The notes: generated from the sequence alone by a model not told the origin. 64,000 bases of DNA from Zeugodacus cucurbitae (GCF_028554725.1 NC_071667.1:35049501-35113500); one strand, 5' to 3'; shown: positions 1-10,608, numbered from the stretch's first letter. Translations and numbers: made by a program.

Positions 1-978
1 CGACTTCATTCCGAGGCTACTGGACTACCTTCCTGTCGATGAGCCCTACCCTGGCGGCGTAGGAGTTGGAGGAGGAGTTTATAGTCCGGAACTTCTCATT
101 AACTACAGCTTTCGCTTCCGGACCATTGTAGCGTGTTCCAAGCGGAAGTGGCGGCCATAAAGGTTGCAGCGGATTCACTGCTGCGGAGTGCAGCAGCTTT
201 CAAAAAGGTAACGATCCACTCTGATAGTAGGGCGGCAATATTAGCCTTAAGCTCAATGGCTGTGCGCTCCAGGCTGGTTAAGGATTGCCAGTCCTCGCTA
301 TCAGTTGCATCGGAGAACTTTGCTATCATACTAGTTTGGGTACCTGGCCACAGCGGAATCGCAGGAAACTGCAAGGGTGATGAGCTTGCTAGGACAGGTA
401 CTTCTGTTGCACTTACAGTGGAATGGGAACAAACAGCAGCGCCGCTGTAATCTTGCAACTTGCTTCTGGATGAATGGGTCTCAGTCGAACTGAGCAGGCG
501 TTGGACAGTCACTAGCACCTGTTCTGTCACACTATCATTCTGGCCCAAAGTAAATCGCAAGAGGTCAAGGGAACTCTTTGCCCTAAACAAGATCAATCTT
601 TTCCAAGTTATAGGTGTTCTAACTGGCCATTGTCCCATTGGGACTCACGCGGTCAAATTAAGAATTTTATCGGATGCTAGCTGCAAAAGCTGCCTAGAAG
701 AAGGTGAGGTAGCATCCTCCCAGCATTTCCCTTTGGAATGTCCCGCCTTTGCGAGATGTAGACAAAAAATTCTTGGATCTCACTTTTTTGGGCACCCCCG
801 CGAACTAGCGGACACAGAAGTTAAAAACCTCTGCAGATTTGTGGTAGGTTCCAAGCGCTTTGTCGATTCATAAATAAGTGAGGGGGTTGAATTTTTACGG
901 CATCACAAAGGACTGCTCTCGATAGTCTAAGTGGGTTTCCCCCTATAGGGAAACAGCCTTCGTACCTAACCTAACCTA
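1..978 (+). mobile_element. 3' end of RNase H-bearing non-LTR retrotransposon
   Basis: The window opens inside a LINE whose last kilobase is present. It carries an RNase H domain, then a Cys-rich C-terminal region, then a 3' end made of short CCTAA units (about 961-978) rather than poly(A). The same tail occurs on the LINEs at 5776-6281 and 31852-34440. A C-terminal RNase H is known in the I/R1/LOA group and absent from jockey and RTE; I cannot assign the clade more closely. The reading frame is broken near 117 and at 448, so this copy is dead. Confidence 0.85.
103..873 (+). pseudogene. LINE RNase H domain and C-terminal tail, frameshifted
   Basis: Two adjacent frames make up the C terminus of a LINE polyprotein. 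The first (133-450) shows the RNase H signatures SDSRAAI and VWVPGHSGIAGN, plus DELA, which contains the last catalytic Asp. The second (460-873) matches the usual LINE tail, with C-KSC and H-PLECPAF pairs that resemble a degenerate zinc knuckle. The upstream sequence GVYSPELLINYSFRF is in a third frame and joins the RNase H frame near 117. In an active element this domain would degrade the RNA strand of the RNA/DNA hybrid. The frameshifts rule out function here. Confidence 0.8.
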
Positions 979-984
979 GATGTT

Positions 985-1840
985 AATTGGCGATTCTTTA
1001 TTTGTCGCCACAAATTAAATGATTTTAGGCATACGATTAGCCCGTCAGTAACAGTTGATCCAGGAATAATTGGAAGAGTCTGGCGTAAATCACCCGCTAA
1101 CAGAATCCTGGCTCCACCAAAAACGTTCATCGACAATCAAGATCTTTTAAAGTCATGTGCAGTACCTCCAGCGACTTCTTGAATATTTGGAAAATCTTCG
1201 TTATAGCGCTATTTTTGACGATTTTGCCGACTGGTGTTTCGTTCATATGCAATTTAGGAGTAATTTCAAGGCCGAATGTGCCGTTTGTTTGCCTAGTAAC
1301 AGGTGCTAAGTTGCCCCTATTCCCGTTAACCTTGGTGGTGAAAATGAGTGAAATTGGTTCTGGAATTACATCAGCCCTCATATACTATATATGATGATTT
1401 TCTATTGGACTTTATGCCGAATATATAGGTCAAATTGTGTGATATCTTAATAAAATTACATCAATAAATTGCGAGAGTATAAAATGTTCGGTTGGACCCG
1501 AACTTGGCCTTTCCTTATTTGTTACAAATTGTTTTGGGCTATCGACAAACCTTATACAATTGAACAATAACAAAAATATTTTAACAAAGCAACAATGACT
1601 ACCTTCAAAATATTATTATTTTTTGTTTTCTATTTTTTTTTATTTTGTTGTCAACTCATATAAAGTTCTGTTATTGCAATTTTCCATACTTTCACTTTCC
1701 AATCTTTTTCTGGCCTTCCACGAATATTTCAAGACTAAAATTAGCCAGATCATTTTGGCCGTTCTCGTTTTTTTGCGGGACAAACGAACAGCAATTCATT
1801 TTTATATTATGTATTATTATCAAGCGACAATTTTTTTTAA
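985..1840 (-). mobile_element. Helitron-derived relic (helicase fragment)
   Basis: This stretch is paralogous, over most of its length and in the same order, to 30180-30990, which lies inside a complete Helitron. The minus strand at 1040-1215 corresponds to the Pif1-type helicase segment that reads GGAMILLAGDLRQTLPIIPG in the better copy. Here that motif is degraded and contains stops. Neither Helitron terminus (5' TC or 3' CTRR with its hairpin) is visible around this copy, so it is a fragment. The adjacent T-rich region 1540-1840 matches 30690-30980 and appears noncoding. Confidence 0.65.
1340..1535. repeat. Right end of a dispersed repeat ending in 'gagagtataaaatgttcggt'
   Basis: The sequence runs through 'gcgagagtataaaatg' into 'acccgaacttggcctttcc'. 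The same end is found at 40500-40630 (complete copy 39434-40630) and, shortened, at 30500-30660. At both 1.4 kb and 30.6 kb it is fused to the Helitron helicase relic in the same way, so the fusion predates the spread of that Helitron. Confidence 0.7.
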
Positions 1841-3593
1841 TTCCGCACACGACCATTCAGTAAGGAACCTTTATGAACCCCGAGTTCATAAATTTAATAT
1901 TTTATCCGTATATTGAACTTCGGTTCAATAATTCTTTTTCTATATGAAAAGACGTGACTTTCCTGATTGATAGTCCAAATTCGTCTGATCTTTTATTTCC
2001 AATATTTTCTTAAGCTAAGTTCTATTTTCTAATACAAAATATATTATTTCTTTTCTTATTATTATGTTGGCGCAACCACTTGTAGTTGCGACGATATTTG
2101 TCAAGTGGCCTACTTCTCGCATTACATCAAGTGCATTCCCTCAAATGTTTATGTTGCACTATTTATTGTGACGTTAATTGCTATTTGTATTTGGTTATCG
2201 CAATATTCGATTGAACATATTAAATGTGCAGCGGAAATGCAAAGTGATCCAATGTAAGTGCCCTGGTTTGTTTCGAAATATGATATGCATATTTCGTGTG
2301 GTCGCAACATTGTTGCGGTAACAAAAAAAGGGAAAATACTTAAGTAGACCAATTGACTTTAAGTGTTTTGGGGTAGGTCGTTAACGTTGACGTCGGCATT
2401 ATTTCTTTGTTGCAGTTCTTATGAATTGCAGTTGCATTCATATCGGTCATGCCGATAGTGGTTGGCATCGACGTCGACGTAACTCGCGAGCGATCTTAAC
2501 CCCCTTCCGGTACCTCCATGCCCGAGTGACGCCTACAACTCTACAACGCATAGTTAGCCGCCGAGCGCATATTTTTCAAAATTTTTAACTCGTGATATCT
2601 TTTGAATGGAATATCATAATCTAATAATTCAAAAAGTTAAGTGGTATTTAAATTATTTTTTTTTATAAATAATCGCTTATTGTGACAAAACTATAATAGT
2701 TAGAGATATGATGTCGCGACGTTTTTTGTAGATAATGATAAGTTCTACAAAATAGTAGTACATCAGTATGTAATATTTAGACATATGTACATGTGAGAAC
2801 CAAGCGATTTTCAGATGTCTAAGGATTTATTTCATAGGTTTCGTATACATTTCCGAAATTAACAGTGTCAAGTCTAGTAGAAATATACATACTAAATATT
2901 TGGCCAAAGAAAAAAGTATTGGATAAATATATAACATCTGAATAATACATTTTGAGATTTTTCTTAGAATTCTTCAGAGCAGTCACACAATGAATCTAGA
3001 GTACTTCTTTGTTTTTACCATTGTTTTATTTTCCACAGAAGGAAATTGGGACTACATCTTCAACTCTCTTTTTGTAACTCTTCCGTTGAATGATCATGTA
3101 ATCAATCAACGTTATGTATCCATTGTTAGAATCTTTCTAGCGCTTCACTTGAAACGAAATCAAAATGTATGGGTCAAATTCCGCCAGACTAATTTGTTAG
3201 TTTGTGCCTGATCAATTATTATATAATTTTAATACAAATTTCCGAAAATAAAATTAAATGTTTGTTTCATGGAGAAAAACATTAAACATTTTATTCTTTA
3301 TGACTACTAATATTAAATAGATATTAGCTCTCTTCACTAGATGGCACTCACCAACATAAAAATTAAAAATTCAAACCATTATTAGAAGAAAACGTGGCAT
3401 TTTTTCTTGCTAATTATTAATTTTGGTTCGAGAATAGTAGTATACTTTGTACTACTTAGAATATATTTTTTACTACGTTCACAAAAAAAGCGAATTAATT
3501 TTTCCCTTTTTTCATTCCTTCGCAAATACACAGTGTCAAATTTTAGCTGTCACCACTTACCAAACCTTATATAATTGAATCATCATAGTGAGA
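1841..3593. other. AT-rich intergenic DNA, no gene recognised
   Basis: No coding region can be supported. The longest frame with any character (2990-3211, 73 residues, hydrophobic N terminus) has no recognisable motif and lies in AT-rich DNA. A GC-richer patch at 2370-2580 has no long ORF. The end of this stretch (about 3550-3593) is the target sequence of the next hAT element and resembles 29125-29170. Confidence 0.6.
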
Positions 3594-5683
3594 CAGTGGC
3601 GAACGCAGGAAAAAAATTTGGGGGTGGTTTTAGGTAAAAAGACAATCGCCCCTATTCCCGTTGTCGTTATCGTTTTAAAACGACTTAAGAACGCCTATTT
3701 GGCATTCCTGTTGGCGTTAACGACATTTATCGAAAATAAATTGAGATTCCCCAATTTGAAACGACTATAGAAACGACATAGAAACAGTCGTTTTTTATCG
3801 TTGCTATAATTGTGAGCGTCATAGAAACGACGCGGTTGTTTGAAGGAATATTTGAAGTAAAGATGAAAATTCCAAATCGGAAACAGTTTGAAATTTTAAT
3901 TTCTGAAATGGAAAAATATCCTGCATATGCCAAGGACTTTAGAAAAGGGTTAAATCCTTTATATTTCGATTTCTTGGGTGGGATATTTTTTTTCTAAAAA
4001 AAAAAAAAACTAAATCCATTCCACCGCTTTCTCGCGTCGGAAATTGTTGGCATTAATAAAATTGCATTTTTATATCTAAGAGTATATTTAAGATATGAAA
4101 GGTCTAAAAATTCAAAACGAAGAAAAAAATAGTACTCCAACAAGACGAGGAGTTAATAAACACCTACCCATGTCGCCTTTGGCTGGACCACTAGGTAGAG
4201 TAGTCGGATTAGCCAGAAGCAAGGAGCATGAGACGCTGGAAGTGTAACATATTTTAGAAGAAAGTTAGGAGGACGCAGATGTCACCACTACTTCTTTTAA
4301 AAAATCAAATAAAGATGGAAGACTAACATTGTTGTACGTAAGTACAATAATTACAGTGATAACGTTGTTTAGAGTAAATAGAGAATAGCATAAAATCCAT
4401 TAAGGACTGCTTTAAAAATTTGTCTCGTTACATAAGAAAGAAATTTTTATATGGGAAAAGAGCGCCTTAAAGTATACTATATAAAATATGTAGACAAATT
4501 TCGATAACTTATCTTAGGCGTTACGATATACTTCAAGAATACCAATTTAGGAACGAAACGACGATAAGAACGACGACGACTTAGAAACGACTATTAAAAC
4601 GACAACGACAACGGGAATAGGGCCGAATGTTTCATTATTTTATTTACAAATTGAAGTCTAATCTTCTTTTATTTTGGGCCATAACATTTTAAATCTCTTC
4701 CTCCGTCACGTCTATATCTCTATGGATATTCAAGAGAGCCATTCCGTTCAGGCGTGTTTCTCCAGTTTTATTTCTTAAATATGTTTTAAGCCTGCGAAGT
4801 GAGGAAAACGAGCGTTCACTTGAAGCGACAGATATAGGGATTGTTGCTCCAATCTTTAAAAAACGATGCACTGTTTTGAAAATTTTCATTTGAAAAACAA
4901 ATAATAAGTAAAGTTGTGTATCTAATTCAGACCAATTTTTTCTGGTTGTTTTTATTAAAAATATAGACATTTTAGTACACTCAAGTATTTTTTTGCAAAT
5001 TTTTTTTTTTAATTTAAATTTATTTCACAACAGTTTGCTCATGGAACGAAAACTGAAAGTCATAATAAATGAGTTTTTAGTTTTCCTGTGTTATGATTAA
5101 CAATAAACTCTAAAAAAAATAATAGAAACCTTATTGGTGACTTTTCAGTCCAGAACTAATTTTCAAAAGAAGTCCATTTTCGACTCACAATTCCCCTTAA
5201 ATCTAAAAAATCCAGTACAGCAGCCACAGAGTCATAAGGCAAACTCATTACTTTGAAGCAAATTAAAAAAATGTCTCTGTCCAGTTTATATTTTTCTGGG
5301 TTTTTTAATTGGCCTACATTCCCACAACTTTTTAATACTATCCAGATACAATAGGTTTGTTTTTAGTTTAACATTTTCATAGTTTCAAAAAATTAAATTC
5401 TATCAACAGAAAAGTATCAAAATAGGCCGTTTGTGAACAAAAAAATTATCCAATCACAAAATTTAGAAAAAAAAGTATCAAAAAAGATACAAATGTATCA
5501 AAACGGCAACGCTGTTAGTGACTAATGTATTCATTTATTTTACATATTCATACATCGTCGGCAGAAAGATTGCTTTGAAAACAACAAATTACAATTTTTC
5601 AAATGACTATGTAGAATTAAATTATATTATTTAAAAATTCAATTACTTTGGGGGGGAGGGGGGGTTTGGGGTGTTCGCCCCTG
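3594..5683 (-). mobile_element. hAT transposon with 8-bp target duplication
   Basis: Left end CAGTGGCGAAC (3594) and right end, read inward, CAGGGGCGAAC (5683) form short terminal inverted repeats. An exact 8-bp direct repeat, TAGTGAGA, lies at 3586-3593 and 5684-5691. Eight-base duplications with CA(G)-type ends are diagnostic of hAT elements. The interior holds a transposase C-terminal fragment on the minus strand, and the right end is G-rich (5650-5677). Most of the transposase is unreadable, so the copy is inactive. Confidence 0.92.
4689..5250 (-). pseudogene. hAT transposase C-terminal (dimerisation) fragment
   Basis: The minus-strand frame 4689-4970 ends a hAT transposase. It contains IPISVASSERSFSSLRRLKT followed by LNGMALLNIHRDI, the hallmark of the hAT C-terminal dimerisation domain seen in zinc-finger MYM/TTF-type insect transposases. 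Upstream on the same strand (to about 5250) broken frames continue, for example SLPYDSVAAVLDFLDL, consistent with the rest of the same protein after frameshifts. The RNase H-like catalytic core is not recognisable. The fragment sits inside the TIR-bounded element 3594-5683, in the expected position. Confidence 0.85.
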
Positions 5684-5691
5684 TAGTGAGA

Positions 5692-5775
5692 TAACTAGTG
5701 AAATATTTAAGGTGGTAGGTAGTGAGATAACTTGTAAAAATTGTGAGGTAACTAGTGCAATATAGAAAGTTGTAA
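5692..5775. repeat. 'tagtgagataac' repeat tract (copy 1)
   Basis: Short degenerate units built on tagtgagataac, tagtgaaata and ggtggtagg. The same sequence appears at 27595-27680 in the same orientation, and related units appear inverted at 29150-29240. The hAT above and the LINE tail below both inserted into this tract. Confidence 0.7.
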
Positions 5776-6281
5776 CATCGGTAAACCTATGCACATTCTG
5801 TACGACGACGTAGACAGGTGCATGGCAAGAAAACTCATATCTAGCTGGAAGGATCTAACGGGGTGTAAAACTGCAAAGGTTCCAATGTTCCTACTGGAGC
5901 TCGATAGAAATGGCTGTAGGACGATGGTTGGCATTCTTACCGGTAACAGCCTAGTTGCGGCACATGCCTGTAAGATGGGGCTGTCAGATCGGGAGGAATG
6001 CAGAAAATGTCAAGAGCGGGGCACCAAGGAAACAGTGGAGCATCTCTTGGCGTTTGTCCTTCGTTAGCGAGACAGCGTTTTAGGTACTTAGGGGCCACAC
6101 AATACGATAAGGTTGAGGATATATCGTTAGTGAAGCCTCATAAACTATTAAAATTCACGTCAGGCGCAGGCATCCTGAACGATGACTACTACTCAGGAAA
6201 CATGTGAAGGCACTCCATTCTGGTATCGCAAAGGACCATAACTGGTCTATGCGTGGCCTGCAGGCCTACCAGACCAACCTA
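5776..6281 (+). mobile_element. 5'-truncated RNase H-bearing LINE tail
   Basis: This is a 0.5-kb 3' fragment of the LINE family present as a longer copy at 31852-34440 on the minus strand. The frame 5789-6067 encodes the C-terminal tail, including HILYDDVDRCMARKLISSWK and a C-x2-C/H pattern (CRKCQERGTKETVEHLL), then shifts frame near 6060. It ends with CCTAACCTAACCT. The 5' edge at 5776 interrupts the tagtg repeat tract. Confidence 0.85.
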
Positions 6282-6346
6282 ACCTAACCTACGTTATGTT
6301 TGTGATAGCACACAAACACACATATTGATATATGTATCAAAATGCA
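6282..6346 (+). repeat. Duplicated locus X, copy 1, left part
   Basis: The sequence from gttatgtttgtgatagcac to the Helitron edge is repeated in inverted orientation at 31822-31855 and 29463-29486. In this copy the point between 6322 and 6323 is uninterrupted, whereas the paralogue has a Helitron there. The second half of the locus resumes at 7416 after this copy's own Helitron. Confidence 0.85.
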
Positions 6347-7415
6347 TCTTAATATATAAAAATCACGTGTAACGTTGTTTGTTTTCGATGGACTCCTAAA
6401 CTACTGAACCGATTTTAATGAAATTTTTAACACTGTGTGCAGTTTGGTCCAACTTGAAAGATAGGATAGTTTATAACTCTCCTTATAGTCGCATTATTTA
6501 TTTATTGCAAATTATTTGTTTATTGTTAGCAAAGAGCTATCCACCAGTTGGTGGCGCTAAGTGCGCTATGTTACAATAGATGGCGCTACATTTATTTCTA
6601 AATTTTCATGGATTTAGGCTGTCATAACAAAAGCTGCCACTTGCTAAAAACATTAAATGAAAATGCGTTGTTTGAAGTTTATATTATTTGGATGTGAGTA
6701 CATTCAGTTGAATATTTGTACGTTAGTTTGTGATTTGTCTTAGTTTTCTAGCGCTTTTGGATACATATTTATGCATTTGTATATTCATTTATAAGTGTGT
6801 GTATATATGTGTGTTTTTTCATAAAAATATTTCATTTTCAATATATGTTCTATTGTGTGTAGATAAAATTTGTCAGTACGTGTATACTTTTTCTGTAGTT
6901 GGCTTTGTATATTTTTACATTACCGCAAGTGTTTGAATATATTTACGATTGTATGTATATTTTCTCATTTGTTGGTTTGTGGGTGCATATCATAGCTGGC
7001 TTTTGAAAATTTTTACATTGCGGCAGGTGTTTGTTTATATACGTGTAGTTGATTGTATTTTTTTAAATTTGAATTTGTTTTTGTGGAAAAATATTTGTTT
7101 GAGCAAGTGTTTTTTGTGTGATGTAATGGTTGGCGATCCTGTTGAAAATCGATCAATAAAAATCACACAGCAGGACAATACTCTCAGCATTATTTCAGAT
7201 CTACATCGCTCATTTGACACACTTCAATATCCTCTAATATTTTGACAAGGACAGGACGAATATCATATAAATATATGAATTTTAATACAAACTATACATT
7301 TTATAACTATATTCCTAGGTAATAATTTAAATGTATTAAAAAATAAAAAATATATATATAAATATATGTATATGTATATAAATTATTCACAGCAAAGCGT
7401 GCCCGGGTTTACTAG
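6347..7415 (+). mobile_element. Helitron, non-autonomous
   Basis: It starts with TCTTAATATATAAAAATCAC and ends with a GC-rich stretch (agcaaagcgtgcccgggttt) followed by CTAG. The host flanks are A (6346) and T (7416): the canonical A^T insertion with no target duplication. The inverted paralogue at 29463/29462 lacks the insertion, which confirms both edges. The interior contains a remnant of the Helitron N-terminal coding region at 7125-7275. Length is 1,069 bp, far short of an autonomous element. Confidence 0.93.
7125..7275 (+). pseudogene. Helitron-like N-terminal domain fragment
   Basis: The frame reads GDPVENRSIKITQQDNTLS and then LHRSFDTLQYPLIF, followed by a stop where a Trp-like codon is expected and then QGQDEYH. 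This matches the conserved stretch just before the Rep domain of Helitron RepHel proteins, where an H-S-D-LQYPL-F-GEDGY pattern is usual. Only about 50 codons remain, in the orientation predicted by the element's TC and CTAG ends. Confidence 0.7.
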
Positions 7416-7565
7416 TATTTACTAAATTATTTTAATATATATCTTTCCAGAATCAATTCCAGTTAGCGATGACTTCGAGCCGACCAAAAAACAATTGCGC
7501 AAAGCAATTCAGCTACAAAAAATATAATAAACAAAGCAAAAAGTGTAAATAAAAAAAAAGAGTGC
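7416..7565 (+). repeat. Duplicated locus X, copy 1, right part with exon-like ORF end
   Basis: The sequence resumes locus X. A tract ending atatctttccag looks like a 3' splice site. It is followed by a 26-codon open stretch (SIPVSDDFEPTKKQLRKAIQ, then LQKI) and a stop. The inverted copy at 29345-29440 preserves the frame, with only synonymous change apparent at the RKA codons. This may be the last exon of a DNA transposon or captured gene; I do not recognise the protein. Confidence 0.6.
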
Positions 7566-8059
7566 GTGGAGTCCCTACGCGCGGATGAAGTTATACTTCT
7601 TAGTGATATTCCAAGAAATGCATATCATTTTGTATGAAAGAAAACTAGCGAGAGACACTTTTTTAAATTTACATTTTAAAAATTTATTATGCACATTTTA
7701 TAAACCAAAGTCCAAATCAATTATCATTTCTGGGTTCTGACGGATTGATATCTATAATATTTACAATTGAATTATGATAACTAAAATACGATATGAAATG
7801 TCTTACATCCATTTTATCTATATTTCTCGCGAATACCGTATCAATAGTCGTACCTCCTTTGTCGTAGGATCATTTCTTCCATTGATCATTTATAATGAAA
7901 ATTTCTCTCTGGGGAATGCCAGTATTGGTTCAGCTTCTACATACACATGTGAATATGTTTATACTTACATACACATGCGAATATGTTCATATTTCAATCA
8001 TACATATGCGTACACATTTTTCCGAAGTCGTATAACTTCAAAAAACTTCTTTTATTAAA

Positions 8060-8275
8060 ATAAAAAATTTACTGCCTTGGGTGAGGATCGAACCCACAAC
8101 CTTAAGAAATTTGAAAATTTTAATTTTATTGAAATAAATAAAAAATTTACTGCCCTGGGTGAGGCTCGAACCCACAACCTTAAGAAATTTGAAAAATTTA
8201 ATTTTATTGAAATAAATAAAAAATTTAATGTCCCGGTTGAGGCTCGAACCCACAATCTTAAGAAATTTTAAAAAT
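8060..8275 (-). repeat. Three 78-bp subrepeats with tRNA T-arm-like cores
   Basis: Read on the minus strand, each subrepeat contains AGGTTGTGGGTTCGATCC or a close variant. This fits a tRNA variable region plus T arm: GTGGG, then a 7-nt TTCGATC/TTCGAGC loop, then CTCAC. The embedded GGTTCGANCC resembles an RNA polymerase III B box. The A box, anticodon arm and acceptor 5' strand are absent, so these are not tRNA genes. A tRNA-derived (SINE-like) origin is likely. Cores lie near 8081, 8159 and 8237. Confidence 0.7.
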
Positions 8276-8849
8276 TTAATTTAAGGCGTGTTTTATTTGA
8301 CCACCAGAAGCTAATAGCTAAATCGTGGACAAATAAAACGCATTTAGCTTATTTCATATCTTCGCTTAAAAATGAATTGTGTTGGCAATGCGGGCCCGAA
8401 CTCTCAGCTGAAATGTAATTTATTTGAAAAAAAAAGTTGAATTTATAAATCAAATTTCCTTTCCTTTTCCTTTCCTTTATGCACATTTTATAAACCAAAG
8501 TCCAAATCAATTATCATTTCTGGGTTCTGACGGATTGATATCTATAATATTTACAATTGAATTATGATAACTAAAATACGATATGAAATGTCTTACATCC
8601 ATTTTATCTATATTTCTCGCGAATACCGTATCAATAGTCGTACCTCCTTTGTCGTAGGATCATTTCTTCCATTGATCATTTATAATGAAAATTTCTCTCT
8701 GGGGAATGCCAGTATTGGTTCAGCTTCTACATACACATGTGAATATGTTTATACTTACATACACATGCGAATATGTTCATATTTCAATCATACATATGCG
8801 TACACATTTTTCCGAAGTCGTATAACTTCAAAAAACTTCTTTTATTAAA

Positions 8850-9065
8850 ATAAAAAATTTACTGCCTTGGGTGAGGATCGAACCCACAACCTTAAGAAAT
8901 TTGAAAATTTTAATTTTATTGAAATAAATAAAAAATTTACTGCCCTGGGTGAGGCTCGAACCCACAACCTTAAGAAATTTGAAAAATTTAATTTTATTGA
9001 AATAAATAAAAAATTTACTGTCCCGGTTGAGGCTCGAACCCACAATCTTAAGAAATTTTAAAAAT
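8850..9065 (-). repeat. tRNA T-arm-like subrepeats, second tandem unit
   Basis: Second copy of the three 78-bp subrepeats, offset by 790 bp, with cores near 8871, 8949 and 9027. The period is a multiple of three, so a spurious frame runs through all three subrepeats on both strands. Confidence 0.7.
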
Positions 9066-9486
9066 TTAATTTAAGGCGTGTTTTATTTGACCACCAGAAG
9101 CTAATAGCTAAATCGTGGACAAATAAAACGCATTTAGCTTATTTCATATCTTCGCTTAAAAATGAATTGTGTTGGCAATGCGGGCCCGAACTCTCAGCTG
9201 AAATGTAATTTATTTGAAAAAAAAAGTTGAATTTATAAATCAAATTTCCTTTTGTTTACCGCTTTTCTATAATATTCTGAGCTTTTAAGGAATCTACAAT
9301 CATTATTAGATCCGGGATGGTCTAAATAAAAAAAGTTAAAGCTCGATAGAATTTAAAATTTTGGTTTGTTTACATTTTTATCTGTCAAAATGAGGTTTCT
9401 CGCTATTGCCAACTACATTTTTTGGAAAAAACCCAACTATTGTGAATGAAAAAAACGATGAACTGGCAATGCCCGAGTTCAATATA

Positions 9487-10430
9487 AAGGGTGATTTTTT
9501 AAGAGCTTGATAACTTTTTTAAAAAAAAAAACGCATAAAATTTGCAAAATCTCATCGGTTCTTTATTTGAAACGTTAGATTGGTTCATGACATTTACTTT
9601 TTGAAGATAATTTCATTTAAATGTTGACCGCGGCTGCGTCTTAGGTGGTCCATTCGGAAAGTCCAATTTTGGGCAACTTTTTCGAGCATTTCGGCCGGAA
9701 TAGCCCGAATTTCTTCGGAAATGTTGTCTTCCAAAGCTGGAATAGTTGCTGGCTTATTTCTGTAGACTTTAGACTTGACGTAGCCCCACAAAAAATAGTC
9801 TAAAGGCGTTAAATCGCATGATCTTGGTGGCCAACTTACGGGTCCATTTCTTGAGATGAATTGTTCTCCGAAGTTTTCCCTCAAAATGGCCATAGAATCG
9901 CGAGCTGTGTGGCATGTAGCGCCATCTTGTTGAAACCACATGTCAACCAAGTTCAGTTCTTCCATTTTTGGCAACAAAAAGTTTGTTAGCATCGAACGAT
10001 AGCGATCGCCATTCACCGTAACGTTGCGTCCAACAGCATCTTTGAAAAAATACGGTCCAATGATTCCACCAGCGTACAAACCACACCAAACAGTGCATTT
10101 TTCGGGATGCATGGGCAGTTCTTGAACGGCTTCTGGTTGCTCTTCACCCCAAATGCGGCAATTTTGCTTATTTACGTAGCCATTCAACCAGAAATGAGCC
10201 TCATCGCTGAACAAAATTTGTCGATAAAAAAGCGCGAAACACATTTCGAACCGAACACTGATTTTGGTAATAAAATTCAATGATTTGCAAGCGTTGCTCG
10301 TTAGTAAGTCTATTCATGATGAAATGTCAAAGCATACTGAGCATCTTTCTCTTTGACACCATGTCTGAAATCCCACGTGATCTGTCAAATACTAATGCAT
10401 GAAAATCCTAACCTCAAAAAAATCACCCGT
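9487..10430 (-). mobile_element. mariner, rosa (DD41D) type, internally deleted
   Basis: Ends AAGGGTGATTTTTT (9487) and, read inward from 10430, ACGGGTGATTTTTT are flanked by TA on both sides (9485-9486, 10431-10432), as expected for Tc1/mariner. The 944-bp element encodes a transposase with its middle missing. A second, left-truncated copy lies at 16806-17690 as part of the tandem duplication. Confidence 0.93.
9594..10317 (-). pseudogene. rosa-type mariner transposase, deleted and out of frame
   Basis: Residues after the deletion are intact and contain ILFSDEAHF (first Asp), FQQDGATCHTAR (second Asp) and SCDLTPLDYFLWG (third Asp). Forty-one residues separate the second and third Asp, the DD41D signature of the rosa mariners described from Ceratitis. 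The start codon at 10317 opens MNRLTNEQRLQIIEFYYQNQ, the expected N terminus, but this runs into the catalytic part out of frame near 10230. The helix-turn-helix middle of the protein is lost. The element can therefore only move in trans, if at all. Confidence 0.92.
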
Positions 10431-10533
10431 TACAAGCTATGATAGCTTATGACAAGCCAACATAATTATGTTGGCTAAGTCTTCTAAACAAAATAAGCTA
10501 ATAGCTTAATTTGCTGGTCAAATAAAACACGCC

Positions 10534-10608
10534 TTTTATTGAAATAAACATGTGTATGTAATGTGAATATGTAATACATACACATGTGAATATGTAATAC
10601 ATACACAC
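10534..10608. repeat. ACAT/ACAC-rich tract
   Basis: Units of acatacacatgtgaatatgtaat. The same unit follows the R1 LINE's poly(A) at 25037-25080, so this is the insertion target of the R1-clade LINE. The hobo-like element also landed in it, duplicating ATACACAC. Confidence 0.8.

Larger units (their letters stand above)
7687..9252. repeat. 790-bp direct tandem duplication
   Basis: The segment starting near gcacattttataaaccaaag (7691) is repeated starting at 8481, an offset of 790 bp. Unit 1 runs to about 8462 and unit 2 to about 9252. The junction carries a pyrimidine tract (ttccttttcctttccttt). The units are nearly identical; I noticed one substitution (8228 a versus 9018 c). Each unit holds three tRNA-like 78-bp subrepeats and the left end of the GGCGTG inverted-repeat element. 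Confidence 0.93.
9075..10533. mobile_element. TIR element with GGCGTGTTTTATTTGACCA ends, carrying a mariner
   Basis: The left end GGCGTGTTTTATTTGACCA (9075; duplicated at 8285) is the reverse complement of TGGTCAAATAAAACACGCC at 10515-10533. Inside both ends lie further inverted pieces built on aagctaatagctta. The only coding material is the mariner inserted at 9487-10430. The target duplication is T/A-rich and cannot be resolved unambiguously, so the superfamily is undetermined. Confidence 0.8.

Noticed and set aside
961..978. CCTAACCTAACCT as telomeric repeat
   Set aside because: The same short tail closes three LINE copies directly after their coding sequence (961, 6268, 31855). It is an element 3' end, not an interstitial telomere.
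2990..3211. 73-residue ORF with hydrophobic N terminus as a small secreted protein
   Set aside because: AT-rich, no motif, no second copy or splice signals. Consistent with a chance frame.
6730..7120. Hydrophobic multi-Tyr/Phe ORFs inside the first Helitron as membrane proteins
   Set aside because: Low-complexity T-rich DNA inside a Helitron; the only credible coding piece is at 7125-7275.
8077..8271. Repeat protein with 26-residue units
   Set aside because: The 78-bp period is a multiple of three, so frames stay open by arithmetic on both strands. The sequence is explained by tRNA-derived subrepeats.
8060..9065. tRNA genes
   Set aside because: Only the T arm and variable region are present; no A box, anticodon arm or 5' acceptor strand.
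8060..9065. CRISPR array
   Set aside because: Units are contiguous degenerate repeats without unique spacers, and the genome is clearly eukaryotic.
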